Below are positions 1 through 14,432 of a stretch of 64,000 nt of DNA, piece after piece. This DNA is from Monomorium pharaonis. Its lineage: Eukaryota > Arthropoda > Insecta > Hymenoptera > Formicidae. Below the pieces are notes generated by a model. The model had not been told where the DNA came from, made no database searches, and saw nothing but the letters and a program-made list of their open reading frames with translations. Location of the stretch: positions 17,275,597 to 17,339,596 of the forward strand of contig NC_050473.1 in the NCBI RefSeq assembly GCF_013373865.1. Direction: 5' to 3'. The position numbers and the translations under genes are program-made. How positions within the stretch are numbered: the first letter of the stretch is position 1; every line of letters starts with the position of its first letter.

Positions 1-2200
1 GAAATTAGACAGCTGGCACGCCGACCGTAAAAAATCTCACGGCGCAGGCGGATCGTCGCGGACTCTCGCACGCTGCCGAACCGCTGCCTCTCGTGTCCAC
101 GCATCTCATAACGGTAATTAAATGTGCTGATGTTATGACTAACTGCCCCTGATAACTCTAGCTACTTTACAATTCTTACTTGTGGAAATAAATCTCCCTC
201 TGCTGCTTTCCTATCTCGAGAAATAAAAAGGGAGAAAGACGAAAGTACGACTCTCGAGTTTTACTTGCAAAAAGTCTGTTGTGAGAAAGAATGCAGTTAA
301 TATTTATAAAATCTAAAAACACTTTGTTTCTGAAGAATACCTGTGGCTGCGTTTAGCAAAAAAAAAAAAAATTTAAGTTCAAGTTTCTCGTCTTTTCCTC
401 TCTTTCTCTCGTCCTATTATATTTTGCTGTAATTTATTACAAAAAAGACAAGAACATTAAGGCTTGTTAAAAATAAAAATTATGAGTAAAAACAGAAATG
501 TAAATATCTAATAGTAAATAATTATCGTGTGTCGTAGACTGAAACTGAAAACGAAAACTCAAAAGAACTCAGCAAGCGATCCTGTTCGAAAATGCTGCGC
601 TCGAACTTTTTACATATCTCATAACGTATATCTCATCCCTCACAGCTGCAAAAGACAATTTCATTACGTTGCATCTGAACTTCGAGGAATGAAATACAAG
701 TAGCAAAAAAAAAAAAGATTACAAACAAGAAACAAGCAAAAAATTTAATACGTGGCACAAAAAAATGTCTTCTTCATAATATTTTTAATTCTCGTGTCAA
801 CAATGTATCTTCTTGCTACGAAATTAATATCAAACTGTTGAAATACATCTGGTGTTCCTTTACTACCAAATCAGACCTAAACGGCAGTCTTTTTGCAGGT
901 TTGAAATTTACGTCTTCCTAGAAGGAAACCTGGAGAAAAAGCTTTAGGGAGAAACTGTAGGCAAAAGCGAAAGAAGAGGCGGGTAATAAAAATTATATTT
1001 AGAAACCACGCCCGTTACCGCAATGCGAGTTACGTGCTCGAGGCCTCGATCGTGACTAATTGCAGAAACAATAACGGCGGTTCGATAAAAATAATAGCCG
1101 CGATGACATTAAAGAAAATTCGAATACATCATACTACGCGAAAAAAAATTCCACTATGTTGGATCGTATATCTTTTTTTTTGCACTATTAAAAAAAAATT
1201 GAAACATCTCCGGAGATCGTAACAGCGCATATTGTAGAATACATATTGCACGGAAGAAGAATTTTCTATAATTTTTACTTTTTTGCTCCGCTGAATAGCG
1301 TGATGCAAGTAACAGACACGAAACCAAAGTACGTCATATTTCACGCGCAGTAGGTATACGTCCAAAGAACAATATGCACATTGTTCGTGTACGTATGCAC
1401 AAACTCTGTACACATAATTTGCATGAGCCGTCGCTTGTAAATCTTTATTGCGTCTCCGGAATCATGCAAGTTTTGAACAATGGTAATAGAGAGGATAAAC
1501 AGAACGGCAATAGACGGCATAATAGGGTTATCGAGACAGAATTTCGAGGTATTAATTTACCGATTTCCCCCCTCCCTGCGGATTCACGTGTAAAATAACA
1601 CAACCCGATTTCCATCTTCGCCACGTTTCATATAAATGTCCGATGAAACGAGAACGATCGTTTCGGATACGACGGCAACGTTGACGACCTATAAATAAGC
1701 GCCGTGGAATTAAGAATGTAATATTAAAGATTTGCCGACCCAATGTTATATTTGATGCGGCAAATCTATGGAAAATCAATAGCTTTCCAGTTGGACCTTT
1801 CTTTAGAACTTCTCAGAAACTTTGCGGGGTCGCGCTTTATTATCGTGATATCTTTTATGGACGCACGTGCGCGCGTGTTTTGAATCTGAAAGTCTCTCGA
1901 AAGGGAGGGAGGGAGGAAAGAATCTTCCTCGTGGAGCCTGGAGACCACCTAGGCCTCGCGCAAGGGATCAGCCTTATCACGAGGCTTCGCTTCATCGAAA
2001 CGCTCCCGAAAGGAAAACAGTTTGCCCCGTTTTGCCCCGGCATACGAACGACAATAATTGACGCAAAAAAACGCGGGAACAATGCGGCGCTTTACCTTCG
2101 GAAAGATCGTTCATTGTGCAGTCGTACGACGCGTTTTCCACGGCGAAGATCAACACGTTAACCGAGCGGTTCCGTAACGCTCGTTGGGAACGATGATGCG

Positions 2201-2276
2201 CGCCAGGTGAGCGCCGTGGACTTTCGTGCATCTGAAATCCGTTCGAGCGGACTCACCGGGTTCACCTGTACACCTA
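2201..2276. promoter_or_regulatory. E-box module (CAGGTG/CACCTG) in the fax intron
   Basis: A 16-bp block at 2201-2216 containing CAGGTG is followed by CACCTG at 2263-2268 and the near-palindrome acctaccgcgtaggt. The same 16-bp block recurs in inverse orientation at 8976-8991. CAGGTG is the core bound by Snail/ZEB and some bHLH factors; binding here is inference. Confidence 0.3.
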
Positions 2277-5200
2277 CCGCGTAGGTAGGTAATACCGCGT
2301 AACGGGATCGATAATATCGAGGAGCTAATATCGCGTTATACGCCGATTGCGCGCGTGATGTCGTGCGTTATAGCCGTACATTACTTGGGCATTTGCGAGA
2401 AGAGCGCGACCGCGCCGGGGAAAATCCGAGCTGCTCACGTGTCGAGCGAGACGCGCATCGTCGTCGTCGTCGCGTTTTAAACGGCACGGGACACGAGAGA
2501 TCGCTATTACGAGAACCATCGGCCGGTATCGTATATGTGAATCAATCTGGTGTAACAGATAACGTAAATACGATATTTCCTACTAAGGTGCGATAAGCAC
2601 GTCGGTAGTATGTTGACACATTCCAATCTTGGACATTCATGGCCACGCTTCATTTTAATATAACGCAACCTCCCGAGATTGTGTATATACTTCTTGTATA
2701 ATAGATTCAGCATAATATCAGGGTTACAGTTAATTGGATAATGAGACGGATAATTCCACATCCTTTCGCTTCTATGGATATATTAAGCAGAAAAAAGATG
2801 ATGCAAGTTCTCGGCATATAAATATTAAAAAAAAATATATACCAGTGTCTAAAAAATAAATAGAAATAATTAATATTAATATTAATATTATTACAATTGA
2901 CATTAGCATAATTAACGTTAATATACTCTCTAATATTGAATAAAATTTACATTGAGTAAATGCGGATTGACTCCTCCCTCCAAAAATAGGTTCTTCTTTC
3001 CTTTTTTTTTTTTAGAAATCGAGACGATCTCGTTGTTGTTGTTGTAACGGCGCAATCGAGAAGCTCTCGAATTATCTGAGCCGACATTCCGAGCGGAACT
3101 CTAATGCGTACGACCGTGTGTCGCAATAGTGTTCTCGCGTCAGTAACTATAAGACTGAATTCCAGGATATACCATTCCGGTGAGTCACTCTTCATGAATA
3201 ATTGCGCCGGGTGACCGATCATGCTGGACGATAAAAACTCGCGTCGCCTCACAATCGAGAGCGCTCTGGAATCGCTTAATTTACGACCGACGTTATTATT
3301 TGCTATATGCATTACGACGACGTCTCATTACCGATCTCGCCGGGGACCTGGGGGGGGGGAGGAAGGGGGGACGCGTGACTCGACGCCGGCGGAATGCCAG
3401 GAATTTATTATTGAAAGAAATTCCGTAACACTGGCGCCAATTTATCATCAACCCGTCCGATCGATCGCACGCGGCACGAGTAAATCAGTCTGGCAGTATT
3501 ATAAAAACAATCGGGAGGACGAGCCTCGCGAGCCTGTTGACTTTATCAATTGAGAGAGATCGAAGGCACAAGTTGGAATTTGTTATCGGTTCGACTTGTA
3601 TCTCTCTTCTTGCGTCGCGACACGCGACGGCGTAGCCTGCGTTATAAAGTTTTTTATTATATTTTACTGCTGTATTAAAAATATTTCACTCCATGGATTT
3701 TTATCTCCTTTCCTCACGGCAAGCAATTGTCGAGTAAAAAATGTATCAGAAATATGCTTTAATATCCGTTTAAAAAAAATCTTTTATTTCTTTATTTACT
3801 CCACAAATATGTCTTCTCGATTTTATCTATCTATACACACTACATATCTCACTGTACTACGAGTATGTATACATTACAGCAAAATGTTTACTGATCTCGG
3901 TTATCTTGACATTTAACATTTATTTGCGCCACGCGGGGGAAAAAAAGCAAGAAAGATCGCTTACAGATTAGCTAGCAAAAGTGACACTTCTTACGAAGCG
4001 TACAAAAAAAAATTCCCGACCGACTACCGACCGATAAACTTCGAGGAGGGCGGATAAAAATTCCTGAAGAATTAATCGGCGAAGAAAACGCGCAAATTAT
4101 CCGGTCGGCACGCATAGCGAGCTGGAAGGAAGAGGAGGGGGAGAGGAAACGAGGGAGGAGCAAGGCGCGGAGAGGCGATTGTTTTTCCACCGCGAGCGCA
4201 TCGGCAGCTCGTCAATATGTATCGCATTATTCCTCGCTGGTCCGAGGGCTGTCCGTCCGTCTTCTTGCGACATACGTGTGAGACTCGCGCGCATTGCTAT
4301 ATAAAGTGAGCACCATACGCGCCTCTTTATCGCCGTGTCGTCGCCGCGTCCTGCCGCGGGGAGGCAAACGCTTCGTGAATACCGATTTCCATTCCGTTTC
4401 GCGCTCCGCTCCGCTCCGCTCGCGAGTTATTGACGCAAGGCGGCCTTTGGCACGCGCTCGAATAATAAACCGCGCGATACGAGATTCCTGACTGAATCGA
4501 GCGGCGGATGTAACGCGCGCGGAGAGCGAGCCTGGCGATCGAGTGCCGATCTTCGCTTTTCGCCGAGATGAAACTCACATTCTCGTATTCTTTCGCGAGC
4601 TTTGCAGACTCGATTAATGAATGGGCGTAGCTACGCTGCGAGCGATGAATTTGTAATTGTTGTCTTCCTTCCGTGAATTTTCTTTGTTGAATTGAAGCTC
4701 ACTTAAGAGACACGTCGAAGTGAGAACTTGTCTTATCTATCTGCAATTTTAAAGCGCAATTTTCCCCGAAAGTATTTTCCTCATAATCACCCCTTCTTTA
4801 TCACGATGTATCTCGAGTTTATTGTTAGGTAAAAATTTTCTAGACAAGATGCGCACCGTGTCACGCGCAACAAATCCCGCTTGTTATCGTCATGCGTGTG
4901 TACATCGTACGCTGATTAGCACACTGATTTTCGTCGCTGCACGTTTGCATCGCGATTAAATCAACAATAGATGCTTACAACTAGCGTTAATTAGCCATTG
5001 TTCGATTTGCGTGTGACTCGTAGTCGTTGTCGACTTTGTAGCGCCAACAAAAATAAACTCTCTCTATTTTTATTCTGACGTACATCTCTACTCAAGTTTA
5101 GAAATTATCTCACAAAGTATCGTATATATTTAATTGTATCAACTAATCGTGTCGGTTATGATAACTGACTCTTTTTTCGTCGAGCTCTGACTTGAACTCA

Positions 5201-8200
5201 TAAATCTGAATGTAAGTAGCGAAAGTAGAAGAGAAGAAAACACATCAAAGTTATTTTCGCAGTCAGTATAATGTATGTGTGTGATATTGATAGTCCTACG
5301 AGTAAACATTCTACCGATTAATAGTCGCCGTGATAACCATAATTCTTTAATCACGATTCGGTCAAGTTGAACGTTAACGGAACACGCCTGTATAAACAAC
5401 AGTCGAGTCGTGACACGATAAGATAAGAGATGTGTATAATTAAACACGCTTATTACAATTTCATTCGCAAGAAGAATACTCGTAACCCAGTCATAAAATA
5501 TGCCGAAGTCGCAAACGGTAAGTACGTGAGACAAAAAGGGATCACGAAGGAATTACGAGGCATTACCGTGCCTCTTGAAAAGATAAATTATATTGAAAAA
5601 ACATCTCGCAGCGAGCAAACTTCACTCGACATTGGTATTTAAAAAAATCAAAGTCGGAGTTAGGAAGACTTAAATTCTCCCCGAACGAAAAAAGTATAAA
5701 ATAATTAATTTGAAGAAACTTTTCTGAAAGCTTTTCGAAAACAAAAATTATTTATATCCTTCAATTAATAAAAATGTTTTAATGTATCCTTCAGTTAGGT
5801 ATATATAAATTTTAAATTTCGTTTCAACAAGGTTTTAATTGGCGCGCGCGTGTGAGGCTCAGCAACGGAGATACGATAGATAATATAAAAGTTGCGACGA
5901 ACGACGTCCGTTTTCCGCCGTTTCGCAAAGAAGCGGAATAGATCCCACGTTATCCGGTGGATACACCGTAATAGCGTTAAAATTACGATCGCGATTAGGG
6001 GAGAACGTCCCCACGTTTCGATCCTTCTCACCCCGCGGGGGCATTAACGTAGGAGCAGAGTGTCGTAAAACGGAAGTCGGTCGATACGCCCACGACACGC
6101 GTAATCGCGAATTCCTCGCTGCACGTAAAATTTTATTTATAAACTTTCGTCCGGCGTTGGTGTCGATAGCGGGTGGTGGTCGCCCGCGTGTGCACCAACA
6201 CGCGCGCTTTCGCGGCTGCTTGGCGAGCGAGCGAGCGAGCAAGCAGGTGAGGAAAACATGCACCTACTTTACGGTTGAGGCAGGTCGCCGCGCGGTCTTT
6301 AAATCGCCGGAAACACACGGCGCGGCTGAGAGGAGGAGAAACGCGCGCGCGAACGAGCGAGCAGAGCGTTCCTCCTCTGGCTACCTCTCTCCTTCACTTC
6401 CCCGGCCGCTTGACATTGTATTTTCGCTGCCTTTCGAAAGCTTCTCGGAAAGGCACCGTGGCCGATAATCGCGATCAACGCCGTTACCCGACTGTACGCG
6501 CCTTAAAACAGGTTGCGGCAATGACGCGGTTGGAATGCATATCGGCCGCGTGTATCTGTGTATGTTTTCTTTTTTTTTTTACTTCGCCGGTAAAAAAGAA
6601 GGAAAGATACGCACACACACACACACATACACAGGTTGCTCCCCCCCTTCCTGACCCCTACCTTCTGTCAACCTACCGGGTGTTTCTTTTTTTATGCCAA
6701 ATATAAATATAAATTTTCTTTAAACGAAAATCTGACAATGGAATTTTCCTTTTGTCAACGTGATATGTAAAAATGTGCAAGGTTGACTTGATGGACAAGC
6801 GTGACCATCGGCATAGAGAGGAGGATAGAGCCGGTCGACTTCTAATGACGGTAATTAAGTTTTAAATTGAATTTTCATTAACAGCGTGCCGAACGATAAC
6901 AAAATCTGTCTATTCATTTGCATCTGTCGGCGCGAACGTAATCGAAGAGGCAAAATAAATCCCTATAGAGCGTCCCGTATAAATAAACACTGCGCTCCAG
7001 AAATATAAGCGCACAGCGGAAATACGGTTCTCCGATTAACGCTAATCTATCTCGTCCCGTGTGCAAACGTTACCGCGATCGTAGGATCGGGAGTGGAACG
7101 TGAAACGTACCATGCGTATCCGATCTCGTTCAATAAAGCTCTCTCGCTTCTTCTCTTATCCGCGGCAATAAACCGCGACGCCTTCTTGCGCTCATCCTCT
7201 CCGCCTTGGGGGGGGGGGGAATTCTTATATTTCCAAATACATGAAATCCGTAACGTTCTCGCGCTGCACTCTCGAGTGCATCTTCTCCTCTCTTCCAACG
7301 ACGACGACGACGCCGTTCCATAACGGTTAAACGTTCGTAACCGAAGCGAGAGCGATGTTATTCCGAAGGAAAACGGTGGGAAAAATAACGTCGGCGGCTT
7401 CTTCTAAGTTAACCGGCAGCACTTTGTATTTTTTCCTCCCGTAGAATGCTGTTTAAATCCTATGAGTCAGCTAATTTCATGGCTCGTTAAGTTGCGAGCG
7501 ACCCAGCCCGCACCATAACTCGGTCGGTGTTGACTATGTCCTTTACAGTACCTTTACGGAAGGAATTCACAAGCATTGTGCAGTCATTTATAATTGTACG
7601 AGGCGAAGCGTCGGTAGCGCGCGGGCCTAACACTCCTGCGATCGGTCTCTTCACGTGAATTGCGCCGCGAACATCGCGAAAACGATGGGGGACTTGTAAC
7701 CATAGAATCCAAAATCGATCAGTTATTTGACGAATACTACTAATGTACATAATTTTTTTGAAAGCCTTAAAACATAAGAATAATTAGTCATAGTAATAAT
7801 CGGACAGTTGCTATAAAATTCTAATACTGCAGCACACCTATCATTCGCGTCTAATTATTGTTTCATAAGGAAATATAAAAATTTCGGCCGCCTTAAGAAT
7901 TTCCTCTCGAGGGCGAACCCACGATTATCTACGCCTATGCAATGACCGAAGGTCAAAGATGCGTGCAGCTGCACCGAGCACAGCGGTTCCGAGAGCCATC
8001 TCATACGCCGCCCCGCCCTTTCCTTCCTCGCCCTTCCCTCTTCGATAAGCCGAGATGAACCAGGCTGGCGCGGAAATCTGAACGTGTAGTTTTCTTAAAT
8101 TCTCGCCGATACACAGGGTGTCCAAAAATAACGCAGCGATGGTATTTCTGATAATTTTTTAATAATTAAAAGCGCGATCTCCTCGTCGTAAGCTGCGAAA

Positions 8201-8326
8201 GCCATTAAAATAGCCCCGAAGCAGACTAGAAGAAGAAACTCTTAGCGAAATTGACGAATGTTTTGCAAATTAATAATAATAATTTTGTAGTAACTGCCGC
8301 AATTATTGTTACAAACCGTAAAAAGG

Positions 8327-8408
8327 ATTCCCGATATTTCACGAGATAAAAATTCTATACGTCTCCTTAGGACGTTACAGGATTTTTTTCTCGTGAAATA
8401 TCGAGAAT
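8327..8408. ncRNA. 82-nt hairpin, possible small-RNA precursor
   Basis: Bases 8332-8346 are exactly complementary to 8389-8403 (15 of 15). Pairing continues outward with one mismatch to 8327/8408 and inward, with bulges, to 8359-8363/8371-8375, leaving a 7-nt loop at 8364-8370. Length, near-complete stem and small loop resemble an animal microRNA precursor. A short palindromic transposable-element remnant is the main alternative. I do not recognise either arm as a known mature microRNA. Confidence 0.35.
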
Positions 8409-8975
8409 GCTTTGTACAATTTACAATAATTTACAATAATTTGCCATACATTAATTCGTTCTCTGGTTACATTCTGGACCTCTCCACGTGAGATCTAAGA
8501 GCTGCCAACGTCCACGCGCGCGCTTCGGCGCTAGGCGACGCCGATGGTGGGAAACTCGTGTGACAGACGGGTGCGAAACACGTGTGAACACTCCGATGGA
8601 GGATTAACGGGCGGATGCCTGCACTTAATAATTTGCCAATTGTTTCTACATCGGTAGCGCGGTATTAACCGGCGGTGAGCGTTCGCGCGCTCCATGAGCG
8701 CCGCGCTCAGACGGAAAATTATTTTCTTATACGCGCGCGCCGATTACACGAAATCGTTTTTTAACGTTCCATCCTAATTTCCATCCGCTCACCCCCCCCC
8801 CCTCCTCGTGTTCTCGCCTTTGTATCCTCTCGAACGCCTCCCTGAATTATCTCTTGCCCTGACAAGATGGGATTTCGATGCTCGAGGTTCGTTGCGCACG
8901 AAGCCAGATACCTGCGCGCTTGACATAATCGGATGTTGTTCTCGGAGCGCTGGTTATCGAGGACGCAAAATCCTC

Positions 8976-9012
8976 CGGCGCTCACCTGGCGTACAGGTGT
9001 ACCTAGGTGCTC
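8976..9012. promoter_or_regulatory. second E-box module, imperfect palindrome
   Basis: Bases 8976-8991 are the exact reverse complement of 2201-2216. They are followed by CAGGTG at 8994-8999 and a further AGGTG, so that about 8980-9012 forms an imperfect palindrome. Confidence 0.3.
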
Positions 9013-9296
9013 AGCGACCTGATATATAAATTCATTTTCCTCAAACACGCCGGCCGGCGCGGCGCTTTCGCTCGGTCGCGGCCTATCGAAAGCGGGGAAC
9101 GCGGAAGCGCAAGTATTCAGCGCGATTTCATTGATTAGCGGAGCCCACGGGGCGGGAAAAAGCGGACAAAGAAACGCATTCCTCGAATGGCAGTAACACA
9201 CATTTTAGCGGCCTGCCTCACGAGGCACGAAAGTCCGAAGCGTTTCGCTTTTCTCTCCTCGCACAATGACCAGTCAATGACAGCTTCATCGAGGAG

Positions 9297-9300
<4 letters not shown>

Positions 9301-9350
<50 letters not shown>
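9301..9350. repeat. (AG)25 microsatellite
   Basis: A perfect AG tract of 50 bases inside the inferred fax intron. It gives spurious RE/SL-repeat open frames on both strands. Confidence 0.97.
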
Positions 9351-9354
<4 letters not shown>

Positions 9355-12300
9355 GCGGCTTTTCCCTCCTGATGATGTATTGACACGCTCGGAAGAGGTT
9401 TAACGTATCTGAAAATTGGATTCCCGCTTATCTCCATAATCCTCGATAATTTACTCCTCAATTAGAAAGACCTATTTATAAGTGAGTTTCCGCACAAGAT
9501 ACCTTTGGTTTGCAAAGCAAGGTTGCACACCGATCTCTTTTTTTTTCCCTCTCGGAGAGTTAAACACGAAACTGGGCTAGAAAGATCGTTTCGCCTTGGA
9601 AACAGAAGAAGGTCTCGCGCCTTCAGATATAGGGCGTACCTATCGTGTTATCTGTCAGGTCACGACGGAACGGTGTCGGTCGAGTTCCAGTTACCACGGA
9701 GTTATCGATGCGAAACGGTAGAAGAAACGCTATACCTCGGAAAACAACAGGAGAACGCGCGCGATAACCACGTTTCTCGCACGTCGCCCGAAAATTGGCC
9801 TGGCCCCCACCAATTGATCTCGGCCATTCCCCGCCCCCCGGCGTTATCTCTGCGGCTATCTTGGCTAATTGATTAGTTCAAATAGGAACTTCCTCCGTAT
9901 TACCTGCGACCTCTTTTCTTCCATTCTATCGTTTCGCGATCGGAACGGCTATTCATCGCGGTGGAAAAACGCGGCGAAGAACGACGTCTCGTGGCACGAC
10001 GTTACGACGACGGGACAGCTGCCACTTCTCGACACGCGGTTACGACTATCGAGCGACTCGAGAGGGAAATAATTAACTGACGTCGAGAATCGCAGATACT
10101 CACTGGCGACGCTAAGTGTTCACGTTCGAAGGAAATTGTATATAAGAGAAACTTATTTTTAAGCCATAAATATTAAAGGGATTAAATTTTCAGTCATAAA
10201 TATTAATTAAAAGCCGGACGGAAATAAAAAAAGTTCTCATTGCTGCATCGTAGTTTTGAAATATGCGATTAAACATTGAAAGGCGAGCATTAAATCTTCA
10301 GAACTGCTGAAGAAGAAATAAAACTGTGCGCTGGAAGAAACAAATTGTCGCTGTTTCTACGAAAGATATATATAAGGTATTTTGCCTCGAACACTTCATC
10401 AAATCGACGTCGTATCTCACGTCAAAAATATAATGGAGTTTTGAAAGAAATATATCTAATTAGCTTTTTTTTCCCCCCCGACGGAAAGACGCCGCAAACT
10501 AATTACATCGCCGTGTAATTATCTTCGTTCTCATTACGTTAAAATGAGTAATAGCTTCTAATATCAGCGCAAACTCTCTATACGCTATTTATAGCGTAGA
10601 CCATAAATAATCCGTGCATTGCGCGCGATTGATACGTCTCGAAGTCGGAAGTCCCAATGATAATAGCGCTATTAACCCTCTCCGTACGCACTTTGGCGTG
10701 TTGAACGAATCCTTTGTTCAGATTAGATACGACGGGTAATCTCGAAATAAAACGCGTGCCGATGAAATTGCTCACTTTTTTTCCGTCTCTAGAGATCGAG
10801 CTCTGAAATGTGACTCTCGACGATATCACCGTCAATATAGTAGATTAGATTAGGTGCATTTCTTTGAAGCTCGTTTCGAAACTTCATTAAAGAAACGAAT
10901 ATATTATCTTCAAATATAATAAAACACATGTCATGACATCGATAAGCTTTTCTCCGCAGGAATCGATCTTTTAATACAATAATATTGACGTTACCGGCAT
11001 CAGATTCAGATTAGATTAGAGAAAAAGGGGAGGAGAAGGGCGCATGTTTGAAGAAGCTCGCTCTGAAACTTCGTCGAGAGAAAGCGTTCCTCTGTTTAGC
11101 ACGGAGCAACGAAATGGCAATGCCGCTCCTCCTCGCCGCTCCCTTCCGCAGGAATGACGTTATGTTCAACAGATGTCGGGGTAACGACTCGAAGGGGGTA
11201 AGGCAGGGAGCGTCGACAATGTAGAAGGAAGACAAATGTGTCACGGGAGGGTCGATAACCAGGCTAGAGATCACCGGCGCGGAATTCTGCGCGGAGTTCT
11301 GTGACTACGGGGAACTTTGTTCTAGCGCGCGGCGCGATCGGTTAAAGAGACGATTGTATGCGCGGACTTCCACGCTCAGAATGTTTTGAAAATACTTTCA
11401 AGTACTTTTTCAAAATCCTCGCTACGTTCCAATTTCGTCGCCGTTCTCAAAGCTTTAATTCGAGGATGAATCATAAAAATTTTTATTCAACTAGTTCGGA
11501 AGAAATAATTCAAAAACGACAGTCACATTTTCCGTTGAGATGCGTCATATAACTAAGCATTAACAAAAACATAAAAATTTCATAATGTTCCATTACTACG
11601 CTTGATTATTTATAAAATGTGGGCACAATTCTGTTGTTGATTTAAAAGTATTGATTTTATGATTTATTCGTTTACTTTCATGTAAAATCACGATTTGCAA
11701 GTTTGATGAAAAAGTAGCATTACAAATTGAATCGAAATTTTTACATGTACTAACAATGCTCCGATAAATATTCCTGCAACAGTTTATTTCAATCCGCTCA
11801 TACAGGCTCATACGTTCTACCAACGTGGATTAACTTTAATCTCGTTTTAACTTACTCTTTATCCTTTCCTGATGTTTAGAACTAGAGTACGACAACAAGT
11901 AAATTGAACCAAGATTAAAGTTGATCTACGTTGGAAGGAACGGGCCATGATAGGTTTAAAAATTACGTAAAATCTCGATAACTCTTAGCTGGTGTCTACG
12001 GTAAAAAGAGAAGAAAAGAGAAAACCGTCCCAAGAATTTACGGTCGGAAGGAAGCGCGGATTGTTCGCGAATCGGCATATATCCTAATAGCTGGCCGCTC
12101 GCGCTCGACATCGCGAGAGGAGAAAATTACGGAGTTTCGAGCCGGCCGACGCGGAGCTATTTCGTACACACAGGCCTGGTTATTTTTTTTTTCCTTCCAC
12201 CTCGTGAACCAACACGTGATCGTTCGAAACGGCTGGAATCCCGCAGCTGGAAGCGCTCGGATACGGACGTATGCGTTACAGTAATGAAAATGTGAGAAGG

Positions 12301-14244
12301 CCCGTTAACCCGCCGCTCCTAGGCTAACGACCACACAGCGGCCGACAATGAAGATACAAAGGCGAGGCGACCGGCGAATTCTCAATTGGCCATTATACCG
12401 ATCATTAGCGATGATCTTCGCTCACAATGTCGTCCTAATGAATCGCGATAATTAGACGCGGGCGCGAGGGACGTTATCTCGCTGGGAAGCGAATTTCGAA
12501 CTTTCGCGCGCGAGAAAGCGAGCTCGTCGACGACAGTCGATTTTCGCGACGATATCTCTCGAATCGCGGCGAGTAAAGGAGGGAGAAAGATATAGAGATA
12601 GAGAGAGGGAGAGAGAAAGAGAATATACGCGATGCAACAATTCGTTTCTCGGGAAGGGGCGCGATATTCCGGCGGCGGAATCGACTTTCGTCCGAGGATC
12701 GTTTTTTCCTCGCCTCTCGGAAACGCGAGAGACGCGCCCCGCTTTCTATATCAATAAAATCGCGCGGCGGAAAGAAACGGCCGATCGCTCCTCGCGCGGC
12801 CGCGCGCAAATATCAGCCGGACACGCTGTGGCTACTCCGGAATTACGCGCGCGAGCCGAGCGCGATCCTTCGATTAACAGACGGGGAATGCCGTTTTCCT
12901 CATTCTTGCGGGACGAAAAAAAAAAAAGAATACGGGCGCACGGAGAGAAGGCAGATCAATTAAATCTAACATATCCCGAGGCTCCTGATGCGAGCGCGCG
13001 CGAAATCCGATGTCCCGAGAAGCGTGACGAACATACTTTTCATCTTCCCGAAAGCCAGAGAGGCACAGAGGAACCGTCATTTTTATCGTGTTTTCACTTC
13101 GATCGTGTCGCCCCTACGTGGTAACTCGCGCAGGGCTTCGTTCGCACGCGTAGAACATGAGAACCTGCACCCGTCGCTGTGATTGAAGAAAAAAAGAAAA
13201 AAGAAAAAAGAAAATTTAATCACGACTCCCCGAGGACTCGCGAGTCGAGGACTTTCCACCGCTTTTCAGTGCGGGGCTCGGCTACGCCTGGGGTCGTCGG
13301 TAGCACGACCGCTCCGAAAGTTGACAGCGGCCGCCATTTTGAAGCGGCCCGCGCGAAGGCCGTCTTTATGCGTGCATTTTTATCGTGCGTCGCAGCAGCA
13401 AGATAATTACGCTTGCGACGCCGCGACGCGCACTCGAGCACGTACACGACGCGATCACCTCGACCGGAAGAACGTACGTACAATCCGAGAGCGCGAGAGC
13501 AAGAGAGCGAGCGAGAGAGAAAGAGAAAGAGAGAAAGAGAGAGAAGAGAGAAAGAGAGAGAAACGAAATCGTTCAAAGGGAGTCGCTAAATATAGCCTAA
13601 TGTCGTTGGAACATTTCGCGGCCAGCGTCTTCCCTTCGCAACAATCATCTTTGTCCGCGAAATCTATTTGCGTCCCGGGGGAAGGGGGAGCGTCTTCCAA
13701 TTCGATTCACTCCAAGGGGGCCAATGATCGTCGCGGGACGTATAACTCGCCGGGTGTAAGGCGATTGGGGGTGGACGATCATCGGACGACGTAAATCATC
13801 CCCGTGGACGATGATCGGGCCTCACGTTCGGAGTTGTTTGTACGCGCGGACTCCGGCCCGGCCGACATTACCAGCCGCGCGAATTAAATCGCGCGACGCC
13901 ATGTCGCGCCGATTGCGACGGTCGGAGGGCCGAGAGGGGTGAGGAGGGCAGCAGACGGAGGGATTTAAATCGCTCGCTCGATTATTCGGATCGTGACGAC
14001 AGCGACGACAGCGACGACGATGACGAGGGATAGAAGGTTGCGCGCGCGCGAGGACGATGCTCCTCATTTTTTCCGAATCACAACGATCGACGTCGAGAGA
14101 AATATCAAACTCGATCCACGGGGAAGAGAGCGACACGGGGTGGTCGGAGTGAGACACGAACCGGCGCCCGCTCGAGGTGCATAAACGGCAAATCGATCCT
14201 CCCTCGCCGGGCACGCAGGAGGCGGCCGGCACAGACGGACAGTC

Positions 14245-14284
14245 ACGCATGCACGCACGCACGCACGCACGTATGCATGCAGGA
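14245..14284. repeat. GCAC tetranucleotide microsatellite
   Basis: Tandem GCAC units with GTAT and GCAT variants, next to a high-GC stretch near the end of the inferred fax intron. Confidence 0.8.
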
Positions 14285-14432
14285 ACGTGCACGCACGTAA
14301 GAAGGAAAGCGTGAGGGGGTCCGATTTGCAGCCTGGCGCTGGCCGAGGGGATAGCCGAGTCAAAGGAAAGGGAGGGGTGGAGGAGGGAAGGGAAGGAAAA
14401 ACGTACTCGGCGCTCTACACTCTAATACTCAC

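Larger units (their letters stand above)
1..14432 (-). other. inferred first intron of fax
   Basis: No coding exon could be supported in this stretch. All open frames here are short, lack splice context and resemble no family; the longer ones arise from GC-rich or purine-rich sequence. The donor at 14432 opens leftwards into it, so I infer that it is intronic. GC content is high and patchy, with CpG-rich parts around 2.0-2.5, 6.1-6.5, 8.5-9.2 and 12.4-14.4 kb and AT-rich parts around 0.1-1.0, 2.7-3.0 and 10.1-10.6 kb. It contains an AG microsatellite, a hairpin at 8327-8408 and two E-box modules described separately. An unseen nested gene is possible. Confidence 0.55.

Noticed and set aside
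13183..13794. 203-codon plus-strand open frame rich in Lys, Arg and Glu
   Set aside because: It depends on purine-rich simple sequence (AAAGAA and GAGA runs) and changes character along its length, with no family resemblance.
1..14432. Remaining fax exons in the left part of the window
   Set aside because: I looked on the minus strand for the expected continuation of the GST-like fold and found nothing convincing, so I place the exons outside the window.
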